Source: Levilactobacillus mulengensis
Lineage (GTDB): Bacteria; Bacillota; Bacilli; Lactobacillales; Lactobacillaceae
DNA: 64,000 bases
Direction: 5' to 3'
Assembly: GCF_003946045.1 (NCBI RefSeq)
Contig: NZ_RHNW01000001.1
Span: forward strand, 372,001 to 436,000
In this document: in pieces, positions 17,943-26,744 of the stretch
Layout: each line of letters opens with the position of its first letter
Position numbering within the stretch: position 1 is the stretch's first letter
Translations under genes and position numbers: made by a program
The notes under the pieces: generated by a model
The model's database searches: none
Seen by the model: the letters and a program-made list of their open reading frames with translations, nothing else
What the model was told of the DNA's origin: nothing

Positions 17943-18709
17943 TGCTGAAAATTTATCGCGTGCTGGTCACGCAAAGCTTAGCGGAGACCATGACCTACCG
18001 GGTGACGACCGTGCTGACCGCCCTCTTCGGAGTCCTGTTCTACGCCATCGAGTTGATCACCGGTGGCGTATACTTCTCGTTTACCCCCACCATTTACGGC
18101 TGGAATTTTCTCGACTACCTGAACCTCATCACCACGGCCAATCTCATCAGCTACGCCTACCAATTCCTATTCGTCGCGGGCCACGAGAACCTGGTTGACC
18201 AAATTTTGGACGGCAACCTGGACTATTCTTTGTTGCGGCCGGTCAACTCGTACTGGTTTCACGCCTGTTACCGGGTGGACTTTCCTTCGCTGGTCACGCT
18301 ACTGCTGACCGGCGTCATCGAGGGCGTGATTCTAAGTAAATTGCACCCGACACCGCTGAACCTCTGCCTTTACCTGGTCGCGGTGGTGATCGGCATCGGC
18401 TTTGTCTTCGCCCTCAACCAGATCATGGTCACACTGGCCTTTTGGGTCGACGGCCTGTCCGCGCTCAACGGCCTGCCAGAAGACCTGATGGACGCGTCCG
18501 CGCGCCCGGCCAAGATTTATCCGCGGGTGATCCAACAGCTCTTTTTGTGGGTCATCCCCTCACTGGCCATCACCAACGTCCCGGCCCAGTTCGGCCACAA
18601 CCGGCCAACCTGGTTGCTGCTGTGGACGGCCCTGGTCACCGGCGTGTTGCTGATTCTCTCTTACATTGAATGGCAACGGGGTCTACTGAAGTACGTTTCG
18701 GCTAATTAA
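17942..18709 (+). CDS. ABC-2 family transporter permease 2
   Basis: 255 residues, about six membrane spans, beginning MLKIYRVLVTQSLAETMTYRVTTVLTALFG. It shows the same layout as the preceding permease (SYAYQFLF, GNLDYSLLRPVNSYWF resembling GNLSVVLMRPINYFI there), so the two are paralogous half-transporters of one complex. Start and previous stop share a base. The exported substrate is not evident. The NUDIX gene follows after 10 bases and probably belongs to the same transcript. Confidence 0.87.
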   Translation: MLKIYRVLVTQSLAETMTYRVTTVLTALFGVLFYAIELITGGVYFSFTPTIYGWNFLDYLNLITTANLISYAYQFLFVAGHENLVDQILDGNLDYSLLRPVNSYWFHACYRVDFPSLVTLLLTGVIEGVILSKLHPTPLNLCLYLVAVVIGIGFVFALNQIMVTLAFWVDGLSALNGLPEDLMDASARPAKIYPRVIQQLFLWVIPSLAITNVPAQFGHNRPTWLLLWTALVTGVLLILSYIEWQRGLLKYVSAN

Positions 18710-18719
18710 GGAGATTGAC

Positions 18720-19196
18720 ATGGAACACGAGCCCAATGACATCACGTTAGAAACGACCAACGGAAACTTCAACTACCGCGCAGCTGGCACCATCTTTGAT
18801 GCGACCGGCCGCATTCTCGTCACCACCTCGACCACCGCCGACGTCGTCTTGATCGGTGGTCGTGTCAAACTCCACGAATCCGCTGCGACGGCCATTGTCC
18901 GTGAATTTCGTGAGGAGCTGGGAGTTGAAGTCACCCCGATTCACTTACTAGCGGTGGCCGACCATCACGTCACGATTCCTGACGAAACCTGGCAACAAGT
19001 GGTACTCCTATTTCAAGTCGAAACGACAGTCGCCTTACCAGCGACCACCTGTAATGGCGATCGCTTACTCTGGAAAACACCAGAACAGCTCGCCAAGATT
19101 GATTTTCAACCAGCAGAACTCTGCCAGTTTCTCCAACCAAATCAGTCACCAAACTATGTTCAAGACCTAGATGATGGTTTTGGGTCTAGTTGGTGA
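18720..19196 (+). CDS. NUDIX hydrolase
   Basis: 158 residues. A complete NUDIX box runs from Gly47 to Val69: GRVKLHE followed by REFREELGV, so metal-dependent hydrolysis of a nucleoside diphosphate derivative is expected. The substrate is not predictable; the C-terminal half has no known specificity motif. ATG 18720 with GGAG upstream, 10 bases after the permease, so it probably rides on the exporter transcript. The coupling of a NUDIX enzyme with an ABC-2 exporter might be incidental. Confidence 0.92.
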   Translation: MEHEPNDITLETTNGNFNYRAAGTIFDATGRILVTTSTTADVVLIGGRVKLHESAATAIVREFREELGVEVTPIHLLAVADHHVTIPDETWQQVVLLFQVETTVALPATTCNGDRLLWKTPEQLAKIDFQPAELCQFLQPNQSPNYVQDLDDGFGSSW

Positions 19197-19261
19197 GCTA
19201 AAGGCTGAAAGTTCTACGTCTCCAGGTTTTCCGACTATTGTCGTGATAAAACACAAGTGGA

Positions 19262-19446
19262 GCCGGAGGAGGACAGGGATGCAGCCAGCCGTGGTAATAT
19301 TGTGAGCTGGCCAGTGGCTAGCTCACAATATGGGCGACTTTGGAGACACGTGATCTTCGTGGCTTCAAAGCGAGCGAGAAGACTGGTGTTTTTCCAGTCT
19401 GAAGCGTCCCCACAGCAGGCGGAATCCCTGGCAGCCGCAGTGCGGC
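19262..19446 (+). repeat. Cloverleaf intergenic repeat 10, A/B intermediate
   Basis: Outer CAGGGAT/ATCCCTG; closing GCCGTGG with CCACAGC; hairpin ATATTGTGAGCT/AGCTCACAATAT; hairpin CTTTGGAGACACG/CGTGGCTTCAAAG; third stem AGACTGG/CCAGTCT. It joins the NUDIX stop to a terminator. Confidence 0.83.
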
Positions 19447-19461
19447 AAAATTTAGCCTAAT

Positions 19462-19497
19462 AAAACCGCCGTCCCCATTATGGAGAGCGGCGGTTTT
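19462..19497 (+). terminator. Terminator downstream of the exporter/NUDIX operon
   Basis: AAAACCGCCG/CGGCGGTTTT stem with inner TCCCCATTATGGAGA, then TTTTTAG. It lies beyond repeat 10, so that repeat is in the 3' end of the transcript. Confidence 0.8.
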
Positions 19498-19668
19498 TAG
19501 TTGCAATCAGCCACTACTTTTTTGCAAGATTTCGCGGTCAATTATGATAGTTCGCTAACCCATCTCTGCCAAAATAGTTGCGGCGACTGGCCATTTCGCT
19601 AGAATCCGGCATAATGGCGGTATCAAACGAGCCCAGTACCGTCTACCGGACTCACTGGAGGGATCATC

Positions 19669-19938
19669 ATGCACGTTGTCCAACAAAATTCCAAGTTGCA
19701 GGAAGGTCTGTTTGGCGTCACGTTGCTGTTACTGATTCTTGCCGCCCTGACGACCCAGCCCATCGTCCTCGCCGTCATCAGTTTTCTCGCTCTGGTCACG
19801 CTAACGGGCCACTTTGATTTCTTCACCACGACCAAGGACCATCATTTTCTAAACGAGGCCGACCTCAGCCTGCAGATTCTCCTGCTGCTGATTGCGGTCC
19901 TCAAGTTTATTTTGGTGTCACGCGCGACCATTGTTTAG
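19669..19938 (+). CDS. Small membrane protein of unknown function
   Basis: 89 residues. Two or three hydrophobic segments (GVTLLLLILAALTTQPIVLAVISFLALVTL and DLSLQILLLLIAVLKFILVSRA) flank a short polar loop with FDFFTTTKDHHFLNE. I do not recognise the family. The gene is supported by a good ribosome site (GGAGGGATCATC before ATG 19669), by its own terminator at 19971-20002 and by being the only open frame in the gap. An integral membrane location is clear; role unknown. Confidence 0.78.
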   Translation: MHVVQQNSKLQEGLFGVTLLLLILAALTTQPIVLAVISFLALVTLTGHFDFFTTTKDHHFLNEADLSLQILLLLIAVLKFILVSRATIV

Positions 19939-19970
19939 TCGTCGATGACAGTAGCTTCGCGCACAACGCT

Positions 19971-20002
19971 AACAGGCTAGCCACCCAACGGCTAGCCTGT
20001 TT
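19971..20002 (+). terminator. Terminator of the small membrane protein gene
   Basis: AACAGGCTAGCC/GGCTAGCCTGTT hairpin followed by a T run. It sits against the convergent acetyltransferase stop at 20005. Confidence 0.9.
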
Positions 20003-20004
20003 TT

Positions 20005-20844
20005 TTACGTTTCGCTGACCACCGACTGCATCGCCTCAGCCGTGACCGGTTCTGGGTCGAACGGCTGCAACCCTTGCGCGACCACTAGATTTTCCAGTTG
20101 GGCAATAAAGGGTTCGATCCGTGCGTCCGCGGCAATTTCACCGAAGCGGCCAAAGTCGTACTGCCACCAGCGCAGGTCGAGCAGCCGGTCAATCGTCGGA
20201 AAGTCAAAGCGGTACTTGATGATTCGAGCCGGCCAGCCCGCCACGACCGCGTACGGCGGCACGTCATGCGTCACCAGACTTCCGGCGGCGACCACCGCAC
20301 CGTCACTGACCACCACGCCATGGTTGCCAAAGACCACGTCGTCACCAATCAAAACGTCGTTGCCAATGGCGACAGGCTGGACTACCGCGGCTGGATTGGC
20401 CACGGGACGGTAAGTCTGGCCACTCGTTTGCAAATAATCCTGATATGCCGCCAGTTTGCCATCGAAGCTGACACTCGAGGTGGTGAACCGGTCCAGGGGA
20501 TGGTTATGGCCCAGCTGACGGACCCGGTTGCCAATCGAGGTGTAGCGGCCAACCACCGTGTTTACCGGCAGCTGACTCCAGGCATAACTGAACGACCCCA
20601 TCGCGTAAAAGGCCGTGCCGCGACCGAACGTGGTATAGGGTTCAATGCTAGCGGTCGCGCCCCAGCGAATCTGGTCGGTTCCGACCTTGAACCGGGAGGC
20701 CGCCGAATTAAAGCGGGTATAGATGTGATGCGCCCGCAAATAATCATCGACGGCCGGCTGAACGGGGACCGTAATGGCCCGCGGCTTTTCGGTCAACTGC
20801 ACGTCGCGCTGAAAGAAGGTATTGTGTCTAATCACCGTTGTCAT
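20005..20844 (-). CDS. Hexapeptide-repeat acetyltransferase (CatB-like), downstream twin
   Basis: 279 residues. The left-handed beta-helix repeats and the xenobiotic/sugar acetyltransferase pattern are clear: [29 protein letters not shown] with the catalytic-type histidine, then [57 protein letters not shown]. It should transfer an acetyl group from acetyl-CoA to a sugar or other small hydroxyl acceptor in the cytosol. It is paralogous over its whole length to the gene directly upstream; the upstream stop TAA abuts this ATG with no gap, so translation is coupled. Confidence 0.9.
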   Translation of the reverse strand: MTTVIRHNTFFQRDVQLTEKPRAITVPVQPAVDDYLRAHHIYTRFNSAASRFKVGTDQIRWGATASIEPYTTFGRGTAFYAMGSFSYAWSQLPVNTVVGRYTSIGNRVRQLGHNHPLDRFTTSSVSFDGKLAAYQDYLQTSGQTYRPVANPAAVVQPVAIGNDVLIGDDVVFGNHGVVVSDGAVVAAGSLVTHDVPPYAVVAGWPARIIKYRFDFPTIDRLLDLRWWQYDFGRFGEIAADARIEPFIAQLENLVVAQGLQPFDPEPVTAEAMQSVVSET

Positions 20845-21693
20845 TTAAGCTTCCTCCCGTTCCGTCGCTGCCTGAACGTCCGCCAACGTCAAGGGGTCCG
20901 GCGCGTAAGGCACCAGCGTCCCCGCCGCCTCCGCTGCCCGGATTTTTTCAATAAACTGGCCAATATCCTCCTGGACCTCAATATCACTGAATTGGCCGAA
21001 ATCGTACTGCCACCATTTCAGCGCCATCAACTCGTGAATCGTGGCGAAGTCAAAGCGAAACTTGATCACCCTGGCCGGCCAGCCACCAACGACCGCGTAC
21101 GGCGGCACATCCTTGGTCACCAACGACCCCGCGGCCACGACTGCCCCGTCGTTGACCACGATGCCCTTGTTGCCAAACACACAACCCTTGCCAATCCACA
21201 CGTCGTTGCCGATCACCACCGGCTTAATCTGATACATCCCATCCTGGCCGATGCTATCAAATTTAGACGCAGGATGGTCCGCCAAGTAGTCGTTAAACGG
21301 CTGATGGTAGTGGTCAAACGTCAGGCTCGACGTCGTAAAGTGGTGCAGCGCGTGGTCCACGTTCATCACGCTCGACCCCGCCGCAATCGAGGAGTAGCGT
21401 CCGACCACCGTGTTCACCGGCAGTACGCTCCAGGAATAACTGAACGCCCCCATCGCATGAAAGGCCGCGCCCCGACCAAACGCCGTGTAGGGTTCGATGA
21501 CGGCCTGATTGCCAAAGAAAATTTTGTCCTGATCAATTTTAAAGCGACTGTCCCGCGAGTGAATCTCGCTGTAGACCCGGTGTTCCCGGAATAACGCATT
21601 CACCGGTTTAGTGTACACGAGCCGCAGTCGATTACGGTTCGTGGGATAGGTCAAGTCTCGTTGAAAAAAGGTGACGCCCGCAATTTCATTCAC
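20845..21693 (-). CDS. Hexapeptide-repeat acetyltransferase (CatB-like), upstream twin
   Basis: 282 residues. Same fold and motifs as its twin ([83 protein letters not shown]). I place the start at GTG 21693: GGGGGA lies upstream and the N-terminus ([12 protein letters not shown]) then matches the start of the twin ([13 protein letters not shown]). The open frame extends further to a TTG at 21732 without support. The two genes are a tandem duplication that has diverged considerably, so different acceptors are likely (inference). Confidence 0.9.
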   Translation of the reverse strand: MNEIAGVTFFQRDLTYPTNRNRLRLVYTKPVNALFREHRVYSEIHSRDSRFKIDQDKIFFGNQAVIEPYTAFGRGAAFHAMGAFSYSWSVLPVNTVVGRYSSIAAGSSVMNVDHALHHFTTSSLTFDHYHQPFNDYLADHPASKFDSIGQDGMYQIKPVVIGNDVWIGKGCVFGNKGIVVNDGAVVAAGSLVTKDVPPYAVVGGWPARVIKFRFDFATIHELMALKWWQYDFGQFSDIEVQEDIGQFIEKIRAAEAAGTLVPYAPDPLTLADVQAATEREEA

Positions 21694-21748
21694 AATATAT
21701 TCCCCCAAATCTACGCATTCACGAATGGTCAACTGAGACGACTGCTTT

Positions 21749-21930
21749 CGTTCCCGACGGCAGATTCAAGATACCCTGCTGTGGGGTCGGTTCCAGCCTG
21801 AGAACCGGGCTTCCACCTCGACTTTGAGCCACAGTGCTGTCTCAAAGGTCGCCCCATGCTCTAAGCTGAGAATAACCCACTCAGCTAAGACCATCGACAC
21901 AGCTGTGTATCTTGATCTACCTCTGGTCAC
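21749..21930 (-). repeat. Cloverleaf intergenic repeat 11, subfamily A
   Basis: Outer arms AGATTCAAGATAC/GTATCTTGATCT: compensated changes relative to the GATTCAAGGTG type. Hairpins CTAAGCTGAG/CTCAGCTAAG and CTTTGAG/CTCAAAG. Confidence 0.88.
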
Positions 21931-22290
21931 TGACATAGACGCCCTCAGTTCACCATTTCCGTGAACAATCCTAGTTCTGCGCACAATCGTGTTGTCCCTT
22001 AACTATCTGATTGATTACACACTTGAGACCAAGTTAGTTTTGACTGCCATTGCTGTCATCATAGCGAGTTTCGTTCTTATAATCAACAGTTGAGCATGTA
22101 TGTTTATTATCGAACAAAATTGAGGCATTTGAGTTGACCGATAAGTGGCGTCACAATCAACTCACTATCCCTTACTTACTACTCAAAGAATTTAGGTCAC
22201 CCCAGCAAATCACACTTACAAGCAACTTTACGTTCAACTCACTAAAAACACAACGACCTTTTCCCACCAACTCAATTTTTCGCGAAAAAA
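21931..22290. other. AT-rich intergenic stretch, no gene recognised
   Basis: Low-GC sequence between repeat 11 and the terminator of the secreted protein gene. An open frame at 22134-22331 on the plus strand lacks a ribosome site and runs through the terminator, so it is not called. Confidence 0.5.
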
Positions 22291-22291
22291 A

Positions 22292-22312
22292 GCCTGGAAG
22301 AATATTCCAGAC
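22292..22312 (-). terminator. Terminator of the secreted protein gene
   Basis: GCCTGGAA/TTCCAGAC hairpin, minus-strand TTTTTTT follows. The same hairpin with a small loop change recurs at 23642-23663. Confidence 0.85.
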
Positions 22313-22346
22313 TTTTGGCTTAAATATTTAGTAATTGATGCTACGC

Positions 22347-23123
22347 CTAATCCAGACCTTTCACAGCCTTCTTTAAAGCGTGGATTAGGTTTTCAGTCGC
22401 ACCTAGCGCCTGATCATCATGCATCGATGTGTCTGAGATGTTTACTTTCTTTTCAACGCGCTTGCTCAACTTTGCTAACTTTGCATTCGTCTTTTTATCG
22501 AAGCGGCCCTTGAAAACGCTGTAAGCTTCAAGGATTGCTCGTGATTCTTTAGGCTTCGTTGCATACATGTAAGCAATCGCGTCGGGGAGTCCGAGACCTG
22601 GATAAGATACTGCCGACTTGTAAGCATTGACCGGCTTCATGATCTTAAATAGGCGATTTTCATCATCTCGCCGATCATAGGTCGTCATCCCCTTCGTTGG
22701 TTTGACCTTAGGTAGCCACCGCACAGCCGCTTGCACGCCACGCATATCCGAACGACGTTGCGCTAAATTCTTAGTCTTACTGAGATAGCCTCTCCCAATC
22801 CAGCCCTTAACACTGCCCCGTTTATTCTTGACGTAGTAATACGTGACCTTCTTACCTGTCGTCCTTTTAAGTTTAGCCGACTTCGTTGCATACAGTGCGG
22901 TTTTCACCATTTTAAGGGACTTAGCTGACTTAGTCGTGAGCTTCTTACTCGTATAGAGCGTCCCGCCATTCGGATAATACGTCGTTCTATGTATTTTCTT
23001 TGAACTAATGACTTTAGCAGCCGTCGTTTTTGCCATCGCCGTGGATGAATCCACGGTCAAAAATGCCAAGTTCACGCCAGCAACCAACGCGCCCACTACT
23101 GCGCCCTTAATTAATTTGTTCAC
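22347..23123 (-). CDS. Secreted basic protein of unknown function
   Basis: 258 residues from GTG 23123 (GGAAG nine bases upstream). A signal peptide is clear, with a hydrophobic core GAVVGALVAGVNLAFLTV and likely cleavage after AMA. The mature part is rich in Lys, Arg and Tyr. Residues roughly 35-110 (YYPNGGTLYTSKKL, KKVTYYYVKNKRGSVKGWIGRGYL) look like the small SH3/GW-like wall-binding repeats of lactobacillar surface proteins. The C-terminal half is helical and charged. The base composition is more AT-rich than the neighbours, as expected for acquired DNA. I do not recognise a family; wall attachment is an inference. Confidence 0.75.
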   Translation of the reverse strand: MNKLIKGAVVGALVAGVNLAFLTVDSSTAMAKTTAAKVISSKKIHRTTYYPNGGTLYTSKKLTTKSAKSLKMVKTALYATKSAKLKRTTGKKVTYYYVKNKRGSVKGWIGRGYLSKTKNLAQRRSDMRGVQAAVRWLPKVKPTKGMTTYDRRDDENRLFKIMKPVNAYKSAVSYPGLGLPDAIAYMYATKPKESRAILEAYSVFKGRFDKKTNAKLAKLSKRVEKKVNISDTSMHDDQALGATENLIHALKKAVKGLD

Positions 23124-23147
23124 TTTGATCTGCTTCCTTTGTCTCAA

Positions 23148-23560
23148 TATTTTTATGCTGCCATCATGGGTCCCACAGATTGCAAGAAAGCAATTAGTAG
23201 TCCTCCCGACCCATGTAAAAATAACCGACGACCATTAGGTACCCAATAGTTGTCGCAATCTGGTACTCATGTCTATCACGATTACGCTTGGTGCTAGTTG
23301 ATTTAGATTTGACCAAAAATAGCCCACTAAGGCTACACGATAGCTACTCTACTAACGATTAATCTCCTCAGATAAACCTAGTCGGCCTCAACTCACCCCT
23401 CTCCCAAAATATATTTTATATTAACATTTCACACACTTAATACTATCCATTTTTAAAATAAATATCAAGACACGATACCGATAGTACACGTACTATCGAT
23501 ACCTGTTTGGCGATCCTGAATGGCGGGTGAAAATGCCTAACCAGACAATTTTGGGTTGGA
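23148..23560. other. AT-rich intergenic stretch with one short palindrome
   Basis: No gene is seen. CGATAGTAC and GTACTATCG (23480-23499) form a nine-pair inverted repeat with a two-base centre, resembling an operator or small hairpin. The rest is unremarkable low-GC DNA. Confidence 0.45.
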
Positions 23561-23568
23561 AACTAAAA

Positions 23569-23593
23569 AGCCGCTCGAAAATACCAGCGGCTA
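23569..23593 (-). terminator. Second predicted terminator beyond DUF1831
   Basis: AGCCGCT/AGCGGCT hairpin; the minus strand continues TTTTTAG. It backs up the terminator at 23642-23663. Confidence 0.65.
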
Positions 23594-23641
23594 ACACACC
23601 CAGACTTAGCTAAGTGCCTTGAAGTCAGTAAGGACAAAAAA

Positions 23642-23663
23642 GCCTGGAAAGGATATTCCAGAC
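23642..23663 (-). terminator. Predicted terminator downstream of DUF1831
   Basis: GCCTGGAA/TTCCAGAC hairpin with minus-strand TTTTTTTGTCC, about 150 bases after the DUF1831 stop. Duplicate of the hairpin at 22292-22312. Confidence 0.75.
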
Positions 23664-23809
23664 TTTTCGCTGTGCAATTTACATGGTCGAAACGTGCGCC
23701 ACCAGGCAGCTGGTTCCGCTTAAACCTGATAGCCAAACAATCCAAACCCGGGATTATTCGACTATCAGCCTTAATGCTCGCCAGCTAACCGCCTGTCGTC
23801 CCACTCTTA

Positions 23810-24151
23810 TTACTTCTTCTGTAAAATTTCCCGGTCAATCAGGTTTTGCAGAATGAAATGGTACTGTTCCACATTGCCCTCGGCGTGGGCGCCCTTGAAA
23901 ATGTTGACCCGGGCGTTGCCGGACGCGTTGGTCGTGGACATCTTGAATCCGCTGAGGTCCTTGGCCACGACGACCTTTAACATCTGATTCTTGTTGTAAG
24001 GCGACGTTGGGTCAACCGACCGTTCCAGCGTGTAGTTGCCGGCGTTGGAGACTTGGAAACCCACGTCCTTCAACGCGTAAGCCTTAATATTTGGGTGCAA
24101 TTCGTAAGTATCCGTGTCACCCGTGATCTTCATTTCTTTTTCAAATAACAT
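23810..24151 (-). CDS. DUF1831 family protein
   Basis: 113 residues, cytosolic, beginning MLFEKEMKITGDTDTYELHPNIKAYALKDVGF. It matches the small DUF1831 family of lactobacilli, which I recall as the usual companion of the cysteine desulfurase gene; here the two are separated by a single base. That context suggests a helper role in sulfur transfer, but no function is established and no cysteine is present in the sequence, so it is unlikely to carry persulfide itself. Confidence 0.85.
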   Translation of the reverse strand: MLFEKEMKITGDTDTYELHPNIKAYALKDVGFQVSNAGNYTLERSVDPTSPYNKNQMLKVVVAKDLSGFKMSTTNASGNARVNIFKGAHAEGNVEQYHFILQNLIDREILQKK

Positions 24152-24152
24152 G

Positions 24153-25349
24153 TTACTTCACCTCGTTCTTTGAAAGTCGCTTCACGATGGCACTGACGTT
24201 CTTAATAAACGCGTCAATGTCGTCGCTCGTCGTTTGTGAACCAAAGGATAACCGAATCGACTCCGCAATGCGGGGGCTGTCGGCGCCAAACATGGCGGTC
24301 AACACGTGTGACGGTTCGATTGACCCGGCCGTGCAGGCAGATCCCCCAGAAACGGCGATGCCCGCCAAGTCCAGGTTCGTTTGCATCACGTAGGTCGAAA
24401 TCCCCTTGATCCAGATGTTTAAGACGTGCTCCAGGTTCTCGCCTTCCAGCGAGCCGTTGATGGCAAAGTCCACACCATTCTTGGTCAGACCGTCAACGAC
24501 TTGTTGCTTGAAGCCGTGGAACCGGGCCCGCTTTTCAGCCTTCACTTCCGGCGTCAACAGCTTAGCGGCCACGGCCATTCCAGCGATGGCGGGCACATTT
24601 TCCGTCCCGGCACGCCGCTTCTCTTCCTGGTCGCCACCCTTGATCAAGCTCGGGAAGTTCACGCCTTCACGTTTGTACAGGAAGCCAATCATCTTGGGGC
24701 CGTTGATCTTATGCGCGGACGTCGAAAGCATGTCGATGTGGTCACGCTGCACGTCGATGTCGAGTGACCCGTAAGCCTGCACGGCATCGGTGTGGAACCA
24801 CGCCTGATGATCCTTTAAAATCTCACCAATTTCGTGGATTGGCATCCGGCTGCCGACCTCGTTGTTCCCCATCATGATGGTCACCAGAATCGTGTCATCA
24901 CGCAGGGCCGCCTTGAAGTCGTCCAGGCTGATGCGTCCGTGTTCGTCGACTGGCAAATAGGTCACGTCAAAGCCTTGTTCCTCCAACGCATGCAGGGGCT
25001 TGAGCACGGCTTCGTGTTCAATCGCGGTGGTAATGATGTGTTTGCCCAAGGATTGACGCGTCAACGCGGTCTGGGTAATGGCAGTGTTGTCACTTTCACT
25101 CCCCCCACTGGTGAAGATGATTTCTTCATCGTGAGCCGCGTTAATGCTCTTGGCGATCACTTGGCGACTGTTTTCCATGACCGTGTGTGCTTGCCGACCC
25201 AAACCATACAGGGTTGAAGCGTTGCCGTACACGTTAGCCATCTTGTCGACCATTTCATTTAAAACCTCTGGCGCCATCGGTGTGGTGGCGGCGTTGTCCA
25301 GGTAGATTTCCCGGACGGCATTACTGTTATCAATGTGAATCTCTTGCAC
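24153..25349 (-). CDS. Cysteine desulfurase (NifS/IscS class)
   Basis: 398 residues. PLP lysine Lys214 in STSAHKINGPK; His in HEA and the GGSESDN phosphate-binding region; catalytic Cys339 in SGGSACTAGSIEPSHVL on the flexible loop. It takes sulfur from cysteine as an enzyme persulfide for tRNA thiolation (MnmA) and possibly ThiI or cluster assembly. Start GTG 25349 with AGGAGG eight bases upstream. It follows mtnN by 25 bases and precedes DUF1831 directly, one transcript. In related genomes mnmA is normally close by; here it is 8 kb away. Confidence 0.95.
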   Translation of the reverse strand: MQEIHIDNSNAVREIYLDNAATTPMAPEVLNEMVDKMANVYGNASTLYGLGRQAHTVMENSRQVIAKSINAAHDEEIIFTSGGSESDNTAITQTALTRQSLGKHIITTAIEHEAVLKPLHALEEQGFDVTYLPVDEHGRISLDDFKAALRDDTILVTIMMGNNEVGSRMPIHEIGEILKDHQAWFHTDAVQAYGSLDIDVQRDHIDMLSTSAHKINGPKMIGFLYKREGVNFPSLIKGGDQEEKRRAGTENVPAIAGMAVAAKLLTPEVKAEKRARFHGFKQQVVDGLTKNGVDFAINGSLEGENLEHVLNIWIKGISTYVMQTNLDLAGIAVSGGSACTAGSIEPSHVLTAMFGADSPRIAESIRLSFGSQTTSDDIDAFIKNVSAIVKRLSKNEVK

Positions 25350-25374
25350 CCTAAAAACCTCCTGAAGAGCCGAG

Positions 25375-26067
25375 TTAGTTCTGTGCAGCTAACAAGGCTA
25401 ATAACATTTGTGCAGAGCGGTGCCCCGCGTCAATAATAAAGTCGTCAAAGTTAACGCCGGAATCGTTGTCGGCGTTGTCGGACATGGCCCGAACCACCAC
25501 GTATGGCACGTCAAATTGATGCGCCACTTGACCAACAGCGGCCCCTTCCATTTCGCCAGATAAAGCATCTGGGAAGTGACCCATGATGTCCTTAATGGTT
25601 TCAGGACTGTTCAAGAATTGGTCACCGGACACAATCAGGCCTAATTTGGTCTTCAAACCGGTATCCGCAGCGGCCGCCACGATCTTTTCGCCCCATTCTT
25701 TGGACGCTTCAAATCGAGCTGGCTGTTGGGGTAATTGACCGTATTCGTAGCCAAAGGCCCGGGCATCGGCATCATGGTAAGCCGTTTCAGTGGAAACGAC
25801 CACGTCACCGATGTTCAGGTCAGGGGCCAAGGCGCCGGCTGACCCCGAGTTGATGACGATATCAACGTCAAATTGGGTGATCAGCAGGGCCGTGGTCAAG
25901 CCGGCCTCAACTTTACCAATCCCGGAACGAACCAGGACAACGGATTGCCCGTGAATCGTGCCTTGATAAAATTCCAAACCGTGAATGCTCGTGGTTTGAG
26001 CGTCTTCCAGGGCTTCGTGCAGTTCTTTAATTTCTTCTTCCATGGCGCAGAGAATGCCAAATGTCAT
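25375..26067 (-). CDS. mtnN: 5'-methylthioadenosine/S-adenosylhomocysteine nucleosidase
   Basis: 230 residues, full length. The PNP/UDP phosphorylase fold has the catalytic glutamate near residue 12 (AMEEEIKEL), the substrate loop GEMEGAA and the catalytic aspartate in MSDNAD. It cleaves adenine from MTA and SAH, recycling methionine and sulfur and yielding S-ribosylhomocysteine for AI-2. First gene of a transcript with the cysteine desulfurase and DUF1831. ATG 26067, AGGAG upstream. Confidence 0.96.
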   Translation of the reverse strand: MTFGILCAMEEEIKELHEALEDAQTTSIHGLEFYQGTIHGQSVVLVRSGIGKVEAGLTTALLITQFDVDIVINSGSAGALAPDLNIGDVVVSTETAYHDADARAFGYEYGQLPQQPARFEASKEWGEKIVAAAADTGLKTKLGLIVSGDQFLNSPETIKDIMGHFPDALSGEMEGAAVGQVAHQFDVPYVVVRAMSDNADNDSGVNFDDFIIDAGHRSAQMLLALLAAQN

Positions 26068-26116
26068 ATCGTGTGTCCACTCCTATTCGTGGTTTATCAT
26101 TTAACGAGTCGGGTCC

Positions 26117-26294
26117 AGCGCCTACCGGGCAGTGAAAATGGGCCGGAACGCTGGTGGAAGGACGCCTGAAGCCAAGGTGCGGTCTTCAGACTCGCTTTGA
26201 ACCGCTAAAAACGCGTTTCAAAGTCGCCATTTTCTGAACAAAACACTCAGAAAATCCCCCGGCTGAGCCCATTTGCACTACCCTCACGGCTCAC
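26117..26294 (-). repeat. Cloverleaf intergenic repeat 12, subfamily B
   Basis: Reverse B copy upstream of mtnN. Outer AATGGGCC with GGCTGAGCCCATT; hairpins ATTTTCTGA/TCAGAAAAT, CTTTGAA/TTTCAAAG and CTGAAG/CTTCAG. Confidence 0.87.
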
Positions 26295-26545
26295 CCAACA
26301 GTTAATGATAAACCCGTTGTTTTTTATTTAGTTTCTAATATTCATGACGCAACTACTAGCTGGCGCCTCACGGCTCACACCGGTTTAACCCGACACCAGT
26401 GATTGCGAGTCACTGCTATCCATTAATTTTTAAAAGGTGAAATGATGTATACCTTATAGATACAAAGTCTCATCCCAGTTAACTTAGCTTCACTCACACT
26501 CAACCAAATCAAGCCACCAAAGTCCGGTGGCTTTAACCTGTCTTA

Positions 26546-26725
26546 GCCGTAAAGCTGGTAAGCCCAGAACCCTGTGTCGGTGCTGTTTGGTCGGGCGATT
26601 TTCCCGGCCTTACAGCACGGGACGACTTTGAAACTCGTGATTTCCGAGGTTCAAAGCGCCTCTGAAGACCGCTTCTCAGGCTTCAGAGGTCGCCCCACAG
26701 GGTGGCGGACTTGCCAGCTGTCGGC
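26546..26725 (+). repeat. Cloverleaf intergenic repeat 13, subfamily A
   Basis: Outer AGCTGGTAAG/CTTGCCAGCT and ACCCTGTG/CACAGGGT; hairpins GGTCGGG/CCCGGCC, CTTTGAAACTCG/CGAGGTTCAAAG and CCTCTGAAG/CTTCAGAGG. Every stem differs from the consensus yet pairs. Confidence 0.9.
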
Positions 26726-26744
26726 GACAAAGCAAGGGTAAAGC

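Noticed and set aside
20098-21594. Long open frame (498 codons) on the plus strand opposite the acetyltransferase twins
   Set aside because: It is the shadow of two GC-rich paralogous genes on the other strand. The product is a low-complexity Arg/His/Val mix with no ribosome site or domain.
22134-22331. 65-codon plus-strand frame in AT-rich DNA
   Set aside because: No ribosome site, and it reads through the terminator of the convergent gene.
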